From Megaleporinus macrocephalus (Eukaryota; Chordata; Actinopteri; Characiformes; Anostomidae), in the NCBI GenBank assembly GCA_021613375.1, contig CM038714.1, positions 41,939,623 to 42,003,622 of the forward strand: a stretch of DNA of 64,000 nt, written 5' to 3'. The notes beneath the pieces are model-generated. The model had not been told where the DNA came from. It saw only the letters and a program-made list of their open reading frames with translations, and searched no databases. This document shows, piece by piece, positions 59,480 to 64,000 of this stretch. Position 1 is the stretch's first letter. Each line of letters begins with the position of its first letter. Both the position numbers and the translations under genes were made by a program.

Positions 59480-60310
59480 TTATTTTTAGTGGAAGCAGAT
59501 GTTTTGTTCCATTGATATATGATCTATTAGTAGTGATTGACAGTGATGGTGTTTTTGGATTTTCAGTTCATGAGGTTAGTTTTCTTGGCGATGGTTAGGA
59601 CTGTGACTACAGCAGCAATCAGTGCAACAAAAGTAACTACAACTGTTGTGGCTCCTAGCAGATAAAATTCTGGAGAAATGGGGACGGTGGTATTTAAGCA
59701 TGTTGCTAGTATACTGTTCATTTCTTGCTAGAAGTATTGTATAGGTTTGCAGTGCCACATGGTGTGGATATACTTATCTGTGGTGTTCTGGGTGCAGTGT
59801 GAACAGATTTCAGAGCTGATCAATTTCATTTAAAATATTGTTTTGTCCAGTATAGTGCATTTTATGACTGACTTTGTATTGTATCAGCTGCTTGTGATGG
59901 TGTGGAGATTATATCAACATATCTGTACCCAGAAATTGGAACTGGGAATAATAGATAAGTCCACTGTTTGGTTGTCTTTGGGTCTGGTTTTGGTATTAAT
60001 TTGTATATTTTTCAAGATGATATGTTAATAAAATCTGGGATTGCAGAAGGTAAATCAGTCTTTTTGATTTTGGAGCTCAGTAGTGATATTAGCTGGTGGA
60101 ATTTGGGGAAATAATTACTACCAGTGCTTAATTTTGGGTTAGACATGAGTGTTTAGGATGGGCAATGCTTTTATCTCTCCAGATAGTAGAGTACCAGTTT
60201 TCTCTGAAGTAAAGTAAAATTCAAAGTCGTAATCACTGTACATTTGATTCAGCTCCTTTAAATGTTTGTCTATGTTTGCTATCTAGCTGAACTCTTGATT
60301 AAGCATTCAA
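59480..60310 (-). pseudogene. L1-type LINE ORF2 C-terminal remnant
   Basis: Minus-strand reading in shifting frames gives YSDYDFEFYFTSEKTGTLLS, then SSKIKKTDLPSAIPDF, then ICSHCTQNTTDKYIHTMWHC (zinc-knuckle-like C-x2-C-x9-H-x4-C at about 59749-59805), then LNTTVPISPEFYLLG and finally LTIAKKTNLMN-stop-KSKNTITVNHY. This matches the order at the end of fish L1 ORF2 (CSHC...H..W.C, NTTVPISPE..LLG, LTIAKKTILMNWKSKNTI). The stop replaces the expected Trp codon. Four or more further stops and shifts show an old copy. Confidence 0.75.
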
Positions 60311-60860
60311 GAAATCCCTGTTGAAAAAAATAACAGCACAGACCAGCATTCTGGTTTGGTTTATCTAGATTCCCTGTTAGATGGTTAATATATCATTAAA
60401 ATATATAGTGATTTTTATCTACCAAGGGGTTGGGGGGGCAGTTCCAGTTTCATTATGTTGAACCATGGTAACTGGTGTACTGTAATACTGTGGTGAAGTG
60501 AATAAATTAGATACTAATTATTTTTGCAAATATGATTTCAATCTCACTTTGTCATTCAGTCAACATTATCCCAAAATGTATGTGAATACACATCACACCC
60601 ACATTTACCATAGACTTAAAGACTAACAGCCATAGCCTGCCGCCAACATAACACAATATTTTTGGCCGTCTGCTCTGCTGCCGGGTATGTCTTAAAAGCT
60701 TTCCGTGTGTTTTTAATTTAAAAACAGAGACATTTCCAGATCGGAACAGGCCTCTAAAAATGGGACTTTTCCTGGAAAACAGAGATGACTGGTCATACCA
60801 CTTTAGCTGGTCACCTGGCATGGTCGTGCTGGTTGACCAGCACCCGAAACACAACATTAA

Positions 60861-60955
60861 ATCACTATCCAAAGAAAAACATGTATTCCCAAAAGGGCAA
60901 TTGGTCCATTTATCATAAAATTTACATACAATGCAAACGGCATCTGCTGTTTTTA
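60861..60955. repeat. MITE family A, end fragment
   Basis: AATCACTATCCAAAGAAAAA, then CATGTATTCCC and CAATTGGTCCATTTATCATA match one end of family A. Confidence 0.45.
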
Positions 60956-61189
60956 AATTATAAAGAAAAAAATGAGTTGTTGTTTTTTCTAGTAGATTTA
61001 GTGCATGTTGGGCACTGGGATGATGTGATACATGGAAGGTTACATTTGTTTTACTTGCCTGACAACAGATGAGCTAAATTCTTTAACTGTTCACCAGCAG
61101 GGTGGAGCTAAATGTAGGGGTTTCTATTAAACTTACTGGTTTGTTTAATAGGCTTGAGTTTACACTTGCTATTCTCATTTGTGCTTTGT

Positions 61190-62440
61190 GGATAGTTCTG
61201 AAAAACAACCTCCCAGTGAGCAAGCCAGGGGCAGCAGTGACAAGAAACAACTCCCTTAGAGCCAAAGGAAGAAACCTCAAGAAGAACCAGACTCAAAAAA
61301 GGGGAACCCATTCTCCTCTGGTCAACAGGGGATAGCGAAACAAGTACAAATACAATAAGAATAAACAACTATACAACTATATGAATCAATGGATATAGAG
61401 ATAATGGAAGAAAACTGTTGGAGTCCCATCAGAGTAGCACTGAGAACCAACTAGGAGTTTGTGAGACCAGGAGAAGAAACGTCTGTGATTAAGTAAGAGA
61501 ACAGAATCTTTGGAAGCTCTACAGTTCATCAGATAGTTCTGTTAAGAGTGACTGAGAACGTTATATAATGTGAATAAGGTGCTGCAGTGACTCCGACAGG
61601 CCTGGCATAGCTAAAAAGGGAGAGATGCCAGCGTCCCTCGGCTCCACGTCAGCAAACTTGAGTGAGCTGGTGTGAGAGCAGCGGGACGACAGCACCAACA
61701 TTCTCAGCTTACCTTAATACCATCTCTGTCAGTGACCCCAGATATGCACCCTTCATCTAACAAACTTTTAACCAAACACTTGACTAAACAAGCAGGTTTT
61801 TAGCCTAGACCTGAAAGCGGAGGCTGTGTCTGAGTCACTTACACTGACTGGAAGGTTATTCCGAAGGTGGGGGGCTCTGTATGAAAAGGCTCTACCCCCT
61901 GATGTAACTTTATTTTGTAGAGAATATTTTATACACCATAGCATTTGTTCAAAGTCTATGTGAGACAGATGGCCCAAAAAATGTTGCAGATCTTTTGGGA
62001 CCCCTGCCATATAGGGCTTCACACAAACCCTGTGACTTATCTTGGGAACTTCTATTGGAGAACCACTGGCCACCAAGAGAGTTACAACTGACCAGGTGTA
62101 CCACAGGAGCAGGAAGGCAGGCCTATAAAAGACAATACAGTTGGAGACACCATTAAGACCAGGGTTTGAAAGCTCAGGGAACGTCGGTACTGCAGTCCTA
62201 AGAATGAAAGCTTTCAATTAGAACTGGTGTCCCTCTTCATTCTGACAGCAAAATCGAAGTTAAGACAATCTGTTCTAGGTACTAACGAGAGCTAGTACAA
62301 GTGCATTCGTAATTGGAGATAAGTTCACTCAGATACTGAGCAGCAACGCTCCTTAGAGCTTGCTTAGAGCTTTATATGTCAATAGAAGAATTTTGTTTTC
62401 AACACTGAATGAACTGGCAATGTAGTGTAGATAAAACTGG
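61190..62440 (+). repeat. Large dispersed teleost repeat, segment 2
   Basis: AACAACTCCCTTAGAGCCAA, AGAACCAGACTCAAAAAAGG, GGTTTTTAGCCTAGACCTGA, TGGAAGGTTATTCCGAAGGT and GCTTTATATGTCAATAGAAG appear in the order of a known high-copy fish repeat. A minus-strand frame of 149 codons here includes RAPHLRNNLPVSVSDSD, but the plus-strand repeat explains the sequence. Segment 1 at 48-49.4 kb is the downstream part of the same kind of unit. Confidence 0.55.
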
Positions 62441-62559
62441 GCTAATATGGTTCATATTATTAATATTAGTTCTCATTAGGACTCGTTAGGCTAATAGCTG
62501 CATTAGTACTGCTTTTTTTATTATGCTTTTGTCGTAAAAGAGACTTTTATTATTATTAT

Positions 62560-64000
62560 TGCTTATAAAGCTGTGCAGCTTTGTAAAATACTCTTACAAC
62601 AGTTTTAAGTTTGACCACTAGATGGAGCCCACAGCCTTTCGCTAGACAGCACTGTGTTTTAGTTTCTTTTGCCCTCTGTGTTGTTTACCCCTTCCTATTG
62701 ACTCTGAGCATTCCAGCTGCAACGAGAAGAGCAAAAAATAAATCCTGCTTGTCACTCTGTATCTCTGCGCCCATCATTTTAATGTATGAATGATGAGTCC
62801 AGCGGTTGAGCGGTCGTAGCAGAACTGCACTCGAAAGATCCCCTAGGCTGGCTTTTTCATGCTGGAGAGCACAGACAGTCTCGATCCTCCTCAAATGAAG
62901 CCCATGTGGTTTCCCCCTGCCAATGTCACTGCTCCAGTCAACAAAACGCATGGCTGCCGTTCCCCCCTTTGGTCCAAAGGGAAAAAGCTGAACGAAAACA
63001 GAGCGGCCCTGGTTGTGTTTGCCTTACAGCCATGTTCCAAATGTTTCTTTGTGTATTTATGTCCTGAGTATCAGCCATCTTTGCCAACTATCGCCACCCA
63101 CACGAATCCCACAGGATTTTCCACCTCAACATCAGGAATTTGCAATCAGGATGGATCCTCGGGGAAACGATGGAAAGTATCTCATCCGCAAGGAGAAGTT
63201 TCCACAATTCAACGAAAAAATATTTACACTTTATTAGGTCAGGGCTAAGCGGAAAGAAAATACAAGAGACAACTTAATGTGATTTAGTTTTTCAGCCATC
63301 CAACTGAGATGGTGCTAAACATATTTCTGTTCCTGCTGAACTTGCAAATTCATTTCATCGTGATCGTTCAGTGGAAATCTCCAAATGTTGAGTCAATAAC
63401 ATGTGGTGCCTGGATCTAGCTTCTTTAGTTAGGCAGGGAAGCTATAAAACTAATGTAGGCTAGCTAACAAATGACAGCCTTTGTATACTAATAGTGTTGT
63501 GCATATCACACTTGCATCAAACCACAATGAGTAGTTAAGAAATAACAAGTAGACTTGCTTAATCTAAACAGACACCACACAGTTTCCCCCCGACATGCCC
63601 CTCTTTTACAGTTTTTTACAGTCTGGTGTGATCTTGCTGGCTGGGAGCTTGTTTGGAAGTGACTGGTAGCCCAGATGATCTTGTAATGTTCTTTGTTAAT
63701 CCTATGGAATGAAATTCCGAGCTAAAGCTTATGTGTGATTGTAAAGTGTGAGTGCTTTCATGAAAGTTTGAAGAAATTTGGTTAGAAATCTAATCTCATG
63801 ATCTAATCTGATATGTGTCGTGTAGTGTGCTGTCAGTTAACCAACTGCCTTGGTTTTAGAATGTTAGAATCAATTATAATCATAAATAATTACATTAGCA
63901 TTTACAAGCTTTCCACCAAAAAAAGTTGTTTGCATCTTCTGCTTTTTACAATCGAAATCATTCCAAACAGGTTGAATGATTTTGAGATCTAGACTCACAG
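62560..64000. other. No gene recognised
   Basis: A 129-codon plus-strand frame (62859-63248) and an overlapping minus frame lack domains. A CCTTACAG site near 63030 is acceptor-like, but no matched exon is convincing. The stretch is otherwise repeat-poor. Confidence 0.35.

Noticed and set aside
59570..59720. Apparent transmembrane exon on the minus strand (LLGATTVVVTFVALIAAVVT)
   Set aside because: Context matches the C-terminal block of L1 ORF2 (NTTVPISPE..LLG, LTIAKKT.LMN). It is LINE debris, not a receptor.
61768..62217. 149-codon minus-strand frame
   Set aside because: Antisense to a high-copy dispersed fish repeat recognised on the plus strand; no start or splice context.

Overview
This window is eukaryotic and almost certainly from a teleost fish. 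It is AT-rich, has no prokaryote-like gene packing, and is dominated by vertebrate-type transposable elements, TA/TG microsatellites and minisatellites. Several dispersed repeats recur in the window, including a family seen near 18.2, 54.1 and 58.7 kb. I associate these, from memory only, with otophysan fishes (characins, catfishes and relatives), so the placement below teleost is an inference. No complete protein-coding gene is present. The window reads as intron or intergenic DNA with one well supported coding exon on the minus strand (20309-20387) and a few weaker exon candidates.

Layout. 0-8 kb: MITE copies, a TA microsatellite, piggyBac-like terminal motifs and otherwise featureless DNA. 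8.15-13.4 kb: a LINE reverse-transcriptase remnant split by a decayed Ty3/gypsy element (8398-12805) bracketed by GAAAC; the gypsy copy itself carries hAT-like MITE sequence. 14.8-16.0 kb: a 20-bp minisatellite, followed by a TA-flanked Tc1/IS630-like relic (16208-17325). 20-22.4 kb: the exon, a MITE that has grown a 36-bp tandem array, and a solo LTR with a perfect 5-bp target duplication. 25.7-29.9 kb: a 68-bp minisatellite, a second solo LTR, and a LINE 3' end swollen by about 53 copies of a 35-bp unit. 34.4-35.9 kb: a three-layer nest (LINE, then a Harbinger-like MITE, then a hAT-like MITE). 37-45 kb: long TA/TG tracts, a decayed Tc1-like element and a (TTTC)45 array between convergent LINE tails. 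47.4-48.0 kb: a hAT-type non-autonomous element with a perfect 8-bp duplication. 48-50 kb and 61-62.4 kb: pieces of a large dispersed teleost repeat. 51.5-52.5 kb: a three-unit long tandem repeat. 59.5-60.3 kb: an L1-type ORF2 tail on the minus strand.

Between the repeats are repeat-poor stretches (for example 40.99-41.53, 43.85-44.18, 50.73-51.41 and 58.02-58.38 kb) rich in homeodomain- and POU-like cores. They look like candidate conserved noncoding elements, but conservation cannot be tested from one sequence. The very long open frames at 27.9-29.7 kb, 21.1-21.7 kb, 25.9-26.2 kb and 44.6-45.0 kb are products of tandem arrays, not genes. I did not find a novel functional system. The most informative content is the insertion history, the arrays growing inside transposons, and the isolated exon.
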